A DNA stretch of 64,000 nucleotides. Origin: Balanoglossus misakiensis (lineage: Eukaryota; Hemichordata). The DNA lies in assembly GCA_040954595.2 (NCBI GenBank), contig CM082578.2:11036001-11100000 (forward strand). Direction: 5' to 3'. The notes beneath the pieces were generated by a model. The model did no database searches and was not told where the DNA came from. It saw only the letters and a program-made list of their open reading frames with translations. Of this stretch, positions 1 to 12,284 are shown one piece after another. The position numbers and the translations under genes are program-made. Each line of letters opens with the position of its first letter. The first letter of the stretch is position 1.

Positions 1-115
1 AGCATGACGAGAAACACTCTTCGAACAAGACGAGAATATTTTGCTTGAAAATGGTTGCGTGTACGTACTTCGAAAGTTAGCGGGTACCCTGTCTCCGAAA
101 CTGGTCCTTGCCACG
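1..115. other. 3' flank of the GPCR gene
   Basis: Short stretch beyond the stop codon of the minus-strand GPCR. It would be its 3' UTR or flank. No poly(A) signal or gene is evident. Confidence 0.4.
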
Positions 116-2017
116 TCATTTCCTGTCTCGCGAGCGATGCGACGCGGCCGTGGTGCTCTTCGCGTTCCAGTCGGCTCGGCAGCAGCAAAGGCAGCATATG
201 ATGGCGGAGACGGAGCGTTTGAACTCGGCATCCCTGAACACGTAAATGAACGGGTTGATCATGGAATTGAGGTAAATGAGCCAGGCGGACACGTAGTAGA
301 TCCCGTCGCCCATGACGCACGTTTCCGAACAGACGGACTCGATGACGGCGATCACGAACCACGGCGTCCAGAGGATCAGGAAAGTACCCATGAGGATAGC
401 GAACGACATGACCGCACGCCTATCTCCGGCCAATCGGCTGATGTTTGCGTTGGTTCTTCCCGCCGCCACGGACAAAGGCGTCGTTTTGGTGGTGTTCAGT
501 CTCCGCAGTGTCTCGAATTCTTTTTCTTGGGGACTTAGGACCGCCATCTTTCGTTCTTGGGAGCCTTGTCCCGTGCGCACCTTTTTAACGACCGTAGAAT
601 CTTCACGAGTGGGCGAAACGCTCGACTTCTTTTCGTCGGTGTCGGCGGCACGGTCGCCGCCGCCACGTTTGGGAGTACCGCGGTCTTCTTTAGGTAATTG
701 ACTACCCACATTCTCCTCGCTTTGTTGACGGTCGCTCTTTACGATAGTGTCGGGTGATGGGCCGCTGCTCGCTTCGATAATAAACGCTGGATTATCAACG
801 CCAGCGTCGTCTCCATGGTTACCAGAGCGTCCAGGGCTGTTCTCAATCAGGGCTTCCTCGCCGATGTCTGAAGTCCACACAGATTTATCACATGTGGTTT
901 TTGAGTCCAAATTTCCGTCTCCGTCAGTCTTCCACCCTAGGTCGGAAAACGAAAGGCTGGTTTGAGAGGCGGCGTCTACGTACATGTACCTCTCTTCCCG
1001 GTCGCCTTGATAACCACTGTCCTCGCCAGAAACTCCCAGCTTCGTCCGGTCTTCCTCTCCCCGTTTGACAGGATTGTTTTCCGAGTCGGCGTAAGATATG
1101 GTTGGGACTAAAATAATGCTTTGGTTCGCCAGTTTCTTCGGGCGCCCCGCCTTTTTCTGTCCGTCGCTACCGCCCTTGCTGGCGTTTGTCGGGCCGGTCT
1201 TCAAGCTGACGGCGCCCGAGTCGGCGTCTCTTCGAAGCGACCGAGCTCTCCGGCGGAGCACCACCCAGATGGCGCACGACAGAAAGAGGATAAAAACGAA
1301 AGGGATCAGCATTGTTATCATAGTGTTCACCATCGCGTAGGTCTCGTTTTCCGACCACTCGACGTCACAGTAGTACGTGTAATCAATGATGCTCTCCCCG
1401 ACGATGTACTCCCAGACGACGATGCCGGGAACCTCGGCCACGAACGCCAGCGCCCAGCAGGAGACGATCATGGTCATCACCAGTCTGTGCGTACGCCTCC
1501 TCCGGTAGCGCAGGCCGTGCAGGATGGCGAAGTAGCGATCGACGCAGATGGCCAACATGGTGTAGGTGGAGGCCGTGTAGATCCAGTAGTCCACGACCAG
1601 CCACGTCACGCAGGTGATTTTGCCGAACTTCCAGTTCTCGTAGCCCATGAGCGCCTCCCAGATGCCCGGGGCCATGTCGAACAGGCCGGCAATGAAGTCG
1701 GAGATCGCCAGGCTCACGTAGAAATAGTTGGTGAGTTTTCGCAGCTTTTTGTTCCACACGAAAGCGACGATGATGAGTAAGTTCGACACGGTGGTGATGA
1801 GGGCTACAGCGGTCAGTACAACGGCCAAAGCGATAAAGGGAATGGGTCCGTACAGGGGTCCCGCGTCGTCGTCATCTGGGGCCGCGGTGGTGGACATGTT
1901 CGAGCCATGGCGAAAATCAAAGTCCCTACTTCTGTTCCAGTCTGTGTGCGAGCCATTCCAGTCGAACACCACAAAAGTGTCGTTGAACGGAATCCAACGT
2001 GTAAGGTTTAGAGTCAT
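116..2017 (-). CDS. Aminergic class A GPCR, muscarinic/histamine-H3-like orphan
   Basis: Uninterrupted 633-residue receptor starting at a true ATG. The N-terminus (1-56) has N-glycosylation sequons at N4, N12, N21, N28 and N40. Class A landmarks are present: D107 (2.50), C136 paired with C217 in loop 2, DRY at 160-162, W188 (4.50), P239 (5.50), W550-P552 in TM6 and NPFIY at 588-592. The amine-anchoring aspartate is D143 (3.32), followed by Y144. TM7 reads WLIYLNSMINP, with W7.40 and Y7.43 as in muscarinic receptors. The muscarinic asparagine at 6.52 is replaced (WTPWF), so acetylcholine is not assured as ligand; histamine or another amine is possible. Loop 3 is very long (about 255-532), Ser/Thr-rich and charged. 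The tail has a CCLCCC cluster, a likely palmitoylation site. The gene has no coding introns, common for such receptors. It should act at the plasma membrane through G proteins. Family placement is firm, ligand is not. Confidence 0.9.
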   Translation of the reverse strand: MTLNLTRWIPFNDTFVVFDWNGSHTDWNRSRDFDFRHGSNMSTTAAPDDDDAGPLYGPIPFIALAVVLTAVALITTVSNLLIIVAFVWNKKLRKLTNYFYVSLAISDFIAGLFDMAPGIWEALMGYENWKFGKITCVTWLVVDYWIYTASTYTMLAICVDRYFAILHGLRYRRRRTHRLVMTMIVSCWALAFVAEVPGIVVWEYIVGESIIDYTYYCDVEWSENETYAMVNTMITMLIPFVFILFLSCAIWVVLRRRARSLRRDADSGAVSLKTGPTNASKGGSDGQKKAGRPKKLANQSIILVPTISYADSENNPVKRGEEDRTKLGVSGEDSGYQGDREERYMYVDAASQTSLSFSDLGWKTDGDGNLDSKTTCDKSVWTSDIGEEALIENSPGRSGNHGDDAGVDNPAFIIEASSGPSPDTIVKSDRQQSEENVGSQLPKEDRGTPKRGGGDRAADTDEKKSSVSPTREDSTVVKKVRTGQGSQERKMAVLSPQEKEFETLRRLNTTKTTPLSVAAGRTNANISRLAGDRRAVMSFAILMGTFLILWTPWFVIAVIESVCSETCVMGDGIYYVSAWLIYLNSMINPFIYVFRDAEFKRSVSAIICCLCCCRADWNAKSTTAASHRSRDRK

Positions 2018-2146
2018 TTTGTCGATCTCAACCCAGGAGACAGCGAAGAGTTGATACCTGCCAGTACAGCGGTGATCGCCTCACTACAGAAGCGCATCCA
2101 CTCGTATGCATTCATTTGCGGATGCGCGCTTATATCATTTGTTGCG

Positions 2147-2154
2147 TGACGTCA
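2147..2154. promoter_or_regulatory. Full CRE palindrome TGACGTCA upstream of the GPCR
   Basis: A perfect cAMP-response-element palindrome lies about 130 bases upstream of the GPCR start codon, within plausible promoter range. CREB/ATF binding is inferred from the consensus only. A chance match of 8 bases in this window is not unlikely, so its position is the main support. Confidence 0.3.
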
Positions 2155-5100
2155 ACAGCACGTGCTAGAACCGCCTCGGCGATGCTGACTGCGGCCGAGT
2201 CGACGCTTCCGCGCCGTGGCTGTCAATCATAACCTCCGTGGGAGGAGTTTTTTAATATTCATCACACCTGATATATAAAACCAGGTATCCAGTCTAGATG
2301 ATTAAGTCGACAACACAACTGTACGTGTGGCATATATAACCATTGCCAAATCCCCCCACGAGTTTAATGCAATGCACTGTCAGGGCGATAGCGGACTAAT
2401 AATTTCCCATCAGAGGAATTGAACATTCGAAGAGGAAGACAGCGCTCTTTGACCGAAAAATAGATAATTTTTTTCGATATTTGAAAATGACAGTATGTGC
2501 TGCTACGGGCAGTCATAGATTGCCTGCTGGTGTCGTATCACCAGAAAACGATTTGAATAACGCTCGGGATGATGAAAACGACACCGGTTTGAATATTCGC
2601 TCGGTGATTGGACGGCCCGATGTTGTGCAGCTGGCTCACCGACCAAAACTCCGGGCCTTTCTCCCAACGCCCAGACTAAGTCTAGTGTCTAAGCCTCTGC
2701 ATGAGTGTCCACAAATCTAAGTAAGTCTCTATTAAAGTGTCTATAAATGTAAATACCCTCTCTAAGAGTAAGAGAGAAATTCAATATTATGTAGAATCTT
2801 GTCTTCCTTGAGATATACCTACTCTGAAGCATTACAGTAAAATCACGATCACGTTGTGTACATAACAAATGTACCCTAGTCAGAGTGTAAATGTGTGAAT
2901 GAGCAAATTGGTTTGTTAATGCCTGCCAAAACGATATAATTGAAAGTGGGTGAATTTGTCACAATGCCCATCGTTCCCAGGAAATAAAATTGTGTAGGAA
3001 CGATCACTTGTCGGACTGAAAAAAATAATTCTAACAAAATGAAAATATCGTATCGTGACACTGGAATGCGCCCGCGCACACGGGCAAGGGATAGCTTACT
3101 TGCACGGAAGAAAAATTCACACATGTATGACCAAATGTCTAATGCGCCATCAGGGCCAGTTCAACCTGTAGATTGGATCATTTTATGAGAGTCTTGTATG
3201 TGCCTTCCTGCAGACTCGCGGATTTTGTAAATTTTACAATAATTTTCGTCTGTCGTTTACATAATGTTCCTAACCTTAACCCTAACCAGAAATGCGCCGT
3301 ACGGAAGGCACGGATTATGGTATGAAATTCATTTGCGGAATTAAATTGGAAACAGCCTAGCTATACTACTACCGTTCTCTCCCAATCATCCGAGATCTGT
3401 TTTCACCATCAGTGATCGGCTTTGAAAAAAAATGCGGGTCTTGAATACTCTAGTAATTGTCAGTAAACTCCGTTATTTCTGTGCCGTCGGCTGGAACACA
3501 AAGCGCAGCGGCGGCGCTTTCTTGACTCCAAACCCCAGCAAACACAAACCCTTTCCGTTGCCGATGTTTTCGTTTACAAAATGTGATTAGTTTATTCGCA
3601 GTTGACGCGCTGGGCAGTTCTTTTCACCATTATGCAATCTAGATATTTATGTTTCAAAATACTCCCCAGGGGTGACGGTTCATAAGCTACCTGGAAAAGG
3701 TTTCGCGTCGCAACAAAGCGGACCGAGATTTAATTATCCGGGATGTATAATACTGACATTCCCGGAATGCAGGGAACAATCTTTAAGGCCTATCTGGCAA
3801 GACTTTCATTTTTTTGCGTCGTTATGATGATATCCCACCGGCTTGATTCGATTCGCCGTCACTCTGCCTCGCAATGCTAGATTAGTTTCCTCTGCGGTCA
3901 ATTGTTTCGTTGTCGGGTGCAAAACAACGAACACACTTTCCGGCTAATTTACGCGCGACGTTACAGTGTCGAGTTGCTTACAAGATAACAAGCAAACATT
4001 TTGTAGATTTTTGTTTAATAGTTGAGCCATGCAAAAGATGGGCTTCTACTTTAAGACGTCACCATTCGTCTGTAAAATGTATGAAGATGAGGGATAATTG
4101 AACTGGTATTCACGGCGTGATTTCAATGTGTCGACGCCCACTTAAAACTGTTATGCCACCTGTTTGACTCCGGGACATACGTGGTCAACTTGCCCCCTTC
4201 ATAGTCGAGAATGCTCGGCATCTTGTCGAAGCGCTCGCCTATATAAAATTGGATTTGAAACATTAATGTTTTCCCGTGACGAATAACAGCACAGCTTGTA
4301 GGGATTATAAATTTTCCAAAGCGATCATGCATCATGGTTCCACTTAGGCAATTTTGATCGAGACGATAGCTACATGTATGTTTTCTTTGCTTTTCACCAT
4401 TCTCGCCGATAAACTGCATAATTGTACAATCAGAGATGGGTGTAAGATACTTTAGGGACACGACATTTGAAACAGGATAATTAGATGAGTCGTTTTCATC
4501 AACGCAGCTAATCTATAATTGCAATCAAGATAAAAGAGCAACAGCTATTAAAGTTCACGTGGTTCAGATTAATCGCAAAGACAACATTACAGATAAGGAC
4601 TCTAGGCATACTGGATTCACGTATGGAAGATAAGTTGAAATGCAAGATGTTATGAAAAAAATATTCTGAGATTTTTCAAGTTGAAAACGAACTTGAAAAT
4701 AAATGTGTTAAACCATATATCTTGCATGCGAATTTTCAAAAATACGATGTACATGTAAACAAACCGCAATACCTGCTGCTTGTTCAGTTGATTTGAGAAT
4801 CGTGACAAAATATATTATTGCCTGCGATCAATCTTCGCCAACCTTCCCACCGAAACACAGGAGCGAAGTGATGGATTGGCGGCGTTACAGTGAAAAAGTA
4901 ATCGTTTAGCCTTCTTAGTTTTAGCAATGGCTTTTGGGGATAATTTCTCTGAACGTCGGACGTCACGATCGTAAAATTCCATTAATGTCGCAATTGGCAA
5001 CTTATTGAAGGTGCCTGGGCGAAGCTCGGTTGGAACGCTGCCGCAAATTAGAGTTAAATTAGTTTATTTGGTTTCGGTTTTCAGAGACAAATGTGAAAAC

Positions 5101-5344
5101 TGCCGCACTTATGCACATCTGACACTGCATTATCATCGTCGTTATCTCGCAGGACAGAATCATTATCTCATATCTGCTCGAGATGATGGGTAGAGTCACA
5201 GAAGAGGACATGGTAGAATGCTACTAAAAGACAGATTTCTGAGTAAGATAGAAAGAAAATGCAGTATTTCATACTCTCGAATGTCATAATTTAGAGTATT
5301 TTTATTGAGAAGGAAGGACGTGCATATCATTTTAGCATTCCATT

Positions 5345-5357
5345 CCCCCCCCCCCCC
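5345..5357. repeat. Homopolymer run of 13 C
   Basis: Uninterrupted C run seen directly; its length may be unreliable in sequencing. Confidence 0.9.
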
Positions 5358-7181
5358 ATTTTGCTAAACGGTTGGCCCTGAAGCGTTTGTTTAATTTTCA
5401 TTCCGTGTAATTTCTATTTAGAGCACCTCTCCCCAGACTTCAAGTCTGTCCCTCATTCTTCGACGACCATCAACGTCTAAAAAGTGATTTATTTTTCACC
5501 ACACAGCAAAACGACCGTGGATTCATTAAAAAGCTTTCAACGGGGACATATTTCCATAATGCTTGATTCGTTACCTTGATGAGCGCTTATCACTTAATGA
5601 CAGTTGCCGATAAACCCCAGACCGTGCTCGTGAATACAAATGTTGATATACATTAAACTATATGACTGGCGCTCAGACTTCTTCCCTTGTCAATTTTTGT
5701 TTGAACTAATCGGTTTAATGAACTATTAATAGTGTGATTGCTTGCATGGTATTAGAATCAAAACTGCAGGGTGGCGTTGTAGCCAATTAGACATTCATAA
5801 ATTGTACAGAACATGTAAGGTTCCGATGAAATTATACGACTCTATATGAACAATGTGAGCAACTGGGACTTTTAATCTCTTTTTTTCTCTGTGTGTGTTT
5901 TTCTTTCATACTGACAACTTTGTCTGAAATAAAGAATGCATAAAGAGTATAATACGAAATCCCATGATTTCGCGAATGCGAGGTTTCATCACTTGGCAAA
6001 TGAATTCACATCTTTCGGGGAAACAACGGGGAAGAGGGTTTCGAAAGCGAGCCACTCCTGAAGTAATCTTCGTCTGTACGGCGGCGTGTGAGTGAAACGT
6101 GCTGCTCATGGGGATTGATAGCCGGTCCTTCAATGACAATGGCCCAAAAGGAACATTTCCGAAGTCACGTACGCCAGTGCGCACACGAATCTCGTCTGTC
6201 ATTCGACTTTAAGTCTTTCTGTCATTCGTTATGGCTGTGTCGGTGTTTTTTTTTAAATTTTATCATTTTGCACTTGTCATACTTACTTTTAAATTTAGTA
6301 TGACCAAGAGGCAAATTCTGACTTTTACTTTTAAGTATTTGAATATGATTGAATAGAAACACGATACTTAATTAATGTATGACTCCTCTTTCCGTTTTCA
6401 ATTTGCGTTATGACAATAAACTTGTTCTTAAATTAAATTAGTGTATAAATATATATAGGCTTCATGAAAAATATGTCTCCTTTACCTCATACAAAGTGAA
6501 ATAAGTAGTCTTTCAGACATCTGTCGAAAGTTTCCGCCTCAATGCCATTACATCTGTACTCGAGGAAGCCCGTACAATTAAACTTAATTCGCTCAACAAT
6601 CGGAAAACGAAAAAGTCAACCATTTCAATCTTTCAAGGATTTCAATTGCAATGGCTGCAATTAGTGGTGAATTCAAGCTGAGAGCGAAGACTGGACTTAC
6701 ATAAGCAAGTGGCCACGCACAGCAGGAACCGCAAATAATTTATTTGGAATCCAAGTATTAACCTTCGCAATCATGCTGCTGTAATGTCACTGAGAAGTCA
6801 CCGTTCTGTCAAACAGAAATTTAGTGATCCAATTAAATGAAACGTCTCTCTGTAAAATGCTATCTGCACTCTAAAAAGGACAAATCTTCAAGCTATATTC
6901 AGTAGTACACAATGCACAAATATTTCTCTCTCGACGCGTACAGAACGAGGCACAGTAACCTAGAATTCCAGTATCGATGCCACAGACTTCAACTAGTGAG
7001 GAAGAATCATGATCTTTTCTTCTTCTAAGACCCATAAAATATTTGACGATTAAGCTACACAGTCTTTTTACCAGGAGAAATTTCTATTAACTTTGTCAGC
7101 TCCAGTTTCACACAGTACGGTATCTATGCATGACGTTTAACACACGTTTTTCCTTACCCAGATAAACCATCAGTAGAATTG

Positions 7182-7207
7182 CCAATTATGCAAATTAAGC
7201 TAATTGG
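7182..7207. promoter_or_regulatory. Octamer within a homeodomain-site palindrome
   Basis: Seven-base inverted arms CCAATTA and TAATTGG enclose a perfect octamer ATGCAAAT followed by TAA. The arms carry TAAT homeodomain cores and the centre is the POU-factor consensus. This dense arrangement in non-coding DNA suggests a POU/homeodomain enhancer element. It is a motif inference only, with no evidence of function. Confidence 0.25.
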
Positions 7208-10200
7208 TATGCAGACGACATATGCCAAACGGTTAATGGCAAACAGCCCTCATTTGAATAAGCTTACGCTCTCCTTGGAATGGACTGATATTGAAGGTAC
7301 CCGAGTCTAACACATTCGCATGTGCTCATGCTCGTTCATGCATTGCCGGAAGAAATATATCGATACTCAAAACGGTCCTCGGTGCTTTGAAAAACGAGAA
7401 AAATATGCTTATATCAGACCTTATGAACACGACGCCGACGTAAAGAAGAGGAGTTTTTTTTCGCAGAGCTCTTTGCACGCACTCAAACAATATCAAACCT
7501 GACTCGATGTTGAAGCGACAAACCCAAGCAATGCTGACTTTTCGTAGGAGTATCTTGGGACTCTGACAACCATCGAGAACGCGGCCGACCTACACGTTCG
7601 TTGACATGCCCGCGGCATCGTCCTGCTCGAAATCACTGGTAAATTTACTTTACTCGGCAACGATAAAACGTAATGACGCCATTGTGCACGTTTAATGGCA
7701 CTTCGCCAAAAGGCACTACAGGTGAGCGGTCCCACTTGAATCGGAAAAACACACACCCCTCGGGAGAACATACTTCCACACTTTGGAAGTCATTCCCCGG
7801 TGGAGATCATCATAAAGCAGGCGTCGCCTGTGTACCCATGTTTCCGCATCAAGAAGTGTTTGTACAGCACGTTGAAAAAAACAATCCTGACAGTGCAATG
7901 CACTTGCATCACGTCAAGCCTATAAAACATGATGTAATACATTTGGCTGATCGTTGTACGAAGTCACGATGGCCCAATCTCTTGTAAATTTACGCCAGCA
8001 ATAACAGTCGGCAGTCGCGACGAACTGTATAGCAAATAAAGCCACGATTTATTATCCCAATGTTACCAGCAATTCTGTCACATACTCCTTGTTTAGTACG
8101 TTTAGGTTTACTGTGACCATAAAAAAGATTATCTGGACCTTCATCACACAGAGTCCGCAAAGAAACACCGGCTACTCGTATATCGCAGTATACTGTTTTA
8201 ATCGTCGTACCACTGCCGGGGTTCGCCGGCGTGCGTATACGTGCGTCTTACTCTGAATTAAACCGATCCCGTGTGCCTAGGGCGGACCGGTGAATTTCAT
8301 TGACCGCGCGGCAGTATAAATCCGATACTCAAATCGGTGTTAGCGGATTTTGTCACCTTTCAGCGCAGTCAGAAATGGCGATAATCACACCGCTTCTATT
8401 CGCGATTCCCCACGGCACATTCTGTCGTTCTGCGCCAAAGCATCGCAAGAATACTATCACTACATCTGTTCCTCGCTCGCGTGACATCATGCATGATTAA
8501 CTAATGATGAGCAACAACCGAATCACGTGATTTGCACCCTCTCCCGGCAAATTAAACTTTTACCTCCACTTTCTCAAGTGTTCGCCCCTGAAAGACTTTT
8601 CAGCGTTTGCTGCTGCATCTGATGAATTTTGAATTGCTTTGTCATGACTCCATGTATATGCAGACCCGCTTTTGTGGAGTCATTATGACAACACACAGTA
8701 GAATGATTGAACTTCTGCCCTGTAACACCCACTCATTTATATTTCGGTTTGGCTCATTCAGATTGTGCTGAATCATCCATGGAAAATAGGCTACGAAGCC
8801 ACGGAAAGGAATTGATTAACCTGTTTGAGGAACTCACATCCAAAGTAAGTAATTTGCTACGAAAAATAGAGAGATTTAGAAGCTTGTGTTTCGAGAAATC
8901 TTAAAAGTTTGTAAATGAACAAAACCCAAAAATCAATGGGCGCCAACTCCTGAATATCAGTGTCAGATTTCTCTGCTTCTTCTTCTCCAACAGAAACGAC
9001 GTCGTTCTCGAATGCCGTGTTGTTCTCTTCGCTTCATTCCGGGAAAGGCGACTAATTTTGTCATCGACGTGCGCTGATCAACGCGTTGGCTTTACGACCA
9101 AATTAAAGTTCGATCGGTGTTTGCCAAACGGGAGCAGCGACGGGACGAGTCTTTGCTTTTCATACCTGGTAATGTTGCGATAAAATGTGACTCGTTACTG
9201 CTCATCCCCAGGGAACATTTGCCGCGTTTTGGCGGGAAACGTCAGATAGTCTGGAAGACTTTTACGCTATCTCCACACGTTCTGTCGACATGCGTTTGTT
9301 TAAATTTCTAAACTGCGCGAATGAACGGTTGCCATTGTAAGAGAGACGTGGCAATGCAATCAAATTCAGACTTGTCGACACGTATCCGTTCGTGTCTGTA
9401 AACGTGCTACGTGGAAAGATGTGGAACTTGAATAACGTTCTCTTTTTTCAGAAACGCATGCCCTATACACGACTCTTTGGAAACGTCAGCTTCGCGTGGA
9501 CCGATTCAATGCTTAGTCGAAACCAGGATCCCGCTGTCTATACAATAACCAGAAGAATATTCTGTACTGTACAAGGCAGCTCTGCTGAGAGCTTTTGGTA
9601 AAATCGATTCAGTTGAATATGTTTTGAATCAAACGATGAGACAGTATGGGACTCAAAGGTGGCGCAAAAAAAGAGCTGAGAAACAAATTTCGACGTTGTA
9701 ATCAAAAGTCTAGACTTTTCCTCCTTTGTGCAATATGGTTAATAAAGTATTCATTTCCAACACATACGTGTGCTTAAAATGGCATCTTCACAATACGGAG
9801 TAATAAAATCTGACGCCACATTACCTTATATGGGCATGGGGAAATAAGAGGCTTCAGCAAGGCTTTAGACACACATCACATATTTCACCCCTCAGATTTA
9901 AACTAATCAAGAGAAACACATTGCTGTCTACTGTTTATGACTTTGCTCTATGGATATGAGCCTACAATTCATGGTTTCTAAAGTAATGAAAACAATTTAA
10001 GCGAAACTTGACCAGAAATTCGTCATTCTTGTCATGTATACAAAAGAGGGGTTGTGATAGGTGACGTACAGACAAGAAAATAGGGGCTGTGTTTGTCGAT
10101 GCAATGACTCTAAAGTGGCGTTAGCGCGAATGTACCATTAACCGCAAACCTTGCATTATGACTTTGGCAGTTGCGGTTAGGCGCTAAAAGCAGTCTCGTG

Positions 10201-10440
10201 TGAAAGCGGAAATGCAAAGCCCAGAGCTTCGGTGTTCCAATTTTGTTTCATAAAAAACTCGTTATGCACACAAACCAAGGCCTACATTTGTCTCTTCCCA
10301 TGGGATAAACACGGATAATGGGAAGGGCACCCCGTTCTATACAACACGATGGTCGTGGGAAAAATGCATAAATTCAGTACACAACGTTGTGTGGAAATAG
10401 AGACATGGAAAAGCGAGCGACGGAGGTGGAGATGCATAGA

Positions 10441-10451
10441 GGGGGGGGGGG
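10441..10451. repeat. Homopolymer run of 11 G
   Basis: Uninterrupted G run seen directly in non-coding DNA. Confidence 0.9.
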
Positions 10452-12246
10452 ATAGGGATACTCTTGCCGTGACCTATACGAGTACTGCCTTCAATTTATG
10501 TGACTGATCACTTCAATATGTAATAAAGGCGATCCTTCAAATATGGAAAAAATAACAAAGGCTTAAACGAGGCAATATTTGGATAAAATGTCAGCTCATG
10601 GAGTGGGCAATTACATTTTAATAGCCCAGTCGTTTGAAATAACGATTTTGGAGAAGCAGAGAGCACATCCGACACGGGAGGCCACGTCTGACAACCTTCT
10701 CGCGGATGCACCGCACGCACCAACGCGAGGAGAGGGACTCGGCCGATTTCCCGCCATAAATACCAAATGTCGTGCCGACTCGGGCTGATGGACACGTAAC
10801 GCCGGCATTCATTAGCGCAACAGGAAATTGAAGCCGAAATGGCGGACGGGGCGGCTGCAAGAAAACTTCGCTGATTTGCAAGATTGTGAGCACGTCGGAA
10901 TATTGCGTTGACAGACCAAAGGAAACCGTTGATGAATGCAGGGCGAGTTGACAGATTATCCAACAAACGGATAAATCTGAGAGATGTACTGCCCATGTCT
11001 GCCAACTACTTACTAGTGGTTCGTTGAAATCTAGTTTCCTGCGCACAATGATTCATTGTTAATTATTGTCAAGGTATTGCTTTTTGTCAAGACTGATTGT
11101 ATAAATGGAGTAACAGATTTTCTCTATACGGCAAGCAACCGATGTGTTTTATATCGAGGCGTACACAACTATGCGTCGCACGACAAATTGTGTGCACCTG
11201 ACGGTCAGGCATTCTCGGACGGGAATGTATAGACCTCGTTTTCGAGAACAAAGCGAAATGTTGCCTCGCACGATATTGCGCAGTGAGGACTAGTACTGAC
11301 ATCGCGATATCCCGAGAAATGTCCGATTCTTCAATTTCCATGACTGTATGCGTAACGCAGAAAGTTAAGGGAGCCTCGTCGTCTCCAACTTCAACGTGGG
11401 GAAAAAGTCGAAGGCATTGATTGCTTCTTTTGAAAACACACTGGCGCTACAGACCGCAGAAGCGCGAGCTATCACAAAAAAAACATCGACGGCGAGGTCT
11501 AAGTTCAGTTGTGCGTCCCAATTTCAGTAATGCACGTGGCACCGAGTGACTTAGTCCCAAATTGTAAGCAGCGGACAATCAATTTAATCTCACCGCTTGA
11601 TCAATTCGTCACTCAGTGTGAATTAATTCCGAAGACGAACTGCAAAATGCAGTGGTTATTATGCGTCCACATGTCAGCGCCATAACTTGGCGTTTCCTGA
11701 CTACTCCGCATGACAATATCTTTAAATTAAGGAGACTAATCACAATAAAACTAAAAGATTAAGGATAGATAGACGTTTCTAATCCAGTTTTGTAATTGGT
11801 AATTGGTCTCCAACGAGCTTTTCAGCGCCAGTGAACATACATGTACTTCCTCTATAGACGCGTTCATGCTACCAGGTAAAATAAGAGACCGCATGAAGCC
11901 GAGACTCTCTGCAATTAGTTTCTGACGACAAATTGTTGTCGGCGGGAATAATTACGAAACTGTATATGGCGACAGACTAGAGAGTTGATTGCAACTGTTT
12001 TGGTATAGAATGTTCTGAATCAGTTAGATAATTTTCACGCTTTACCTGAAATATTCAATCTGTCGATGTTGTGAAATAGTAATATTTTGAGATATTATCA
12101 CCTGCATTTATTTAAAATACAATGCGATACAATCAAGCGTAACGCTGTTGAAAGTAGACACCGTTTACATACATCTAAATCTTTCCAGTACCCAGTGTTT
12201 TGAAAATGGAGGGAATAACTGCCTTATATTTATCTTAACACACGGG

Positions 12247-12284
12247 CAGACAGACAGACAGACATACAGATAGATAGATATATA
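12247..12284. repeat. CAGA/GATA compound microsatellite
   Basis: About four and a half CAGA units pass into GATA and TA units. Simple-sequence repeat in the gene-poor region. Confidence 0.85.

Noticed and set aside
41-1780. Several plus-strand open frames across the GPCR gene
   Set aside because: They are antisense shadows of the GC-rich single-exon receptor, several beginning with TTG or GTG.
3268-3290. Telomere-like CCTAACCTTAACCCTAACC
   Set aside because: Only about three degenerate units; too short to call an interstitial telomere.
10508-11005. 162-165 residue open frame on the minus strand
   Set aside because: Its first codon is TTG, the composition is not coding-like, no domain is recognisable and overlapping frames of similar length occur. 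Chance ORF.
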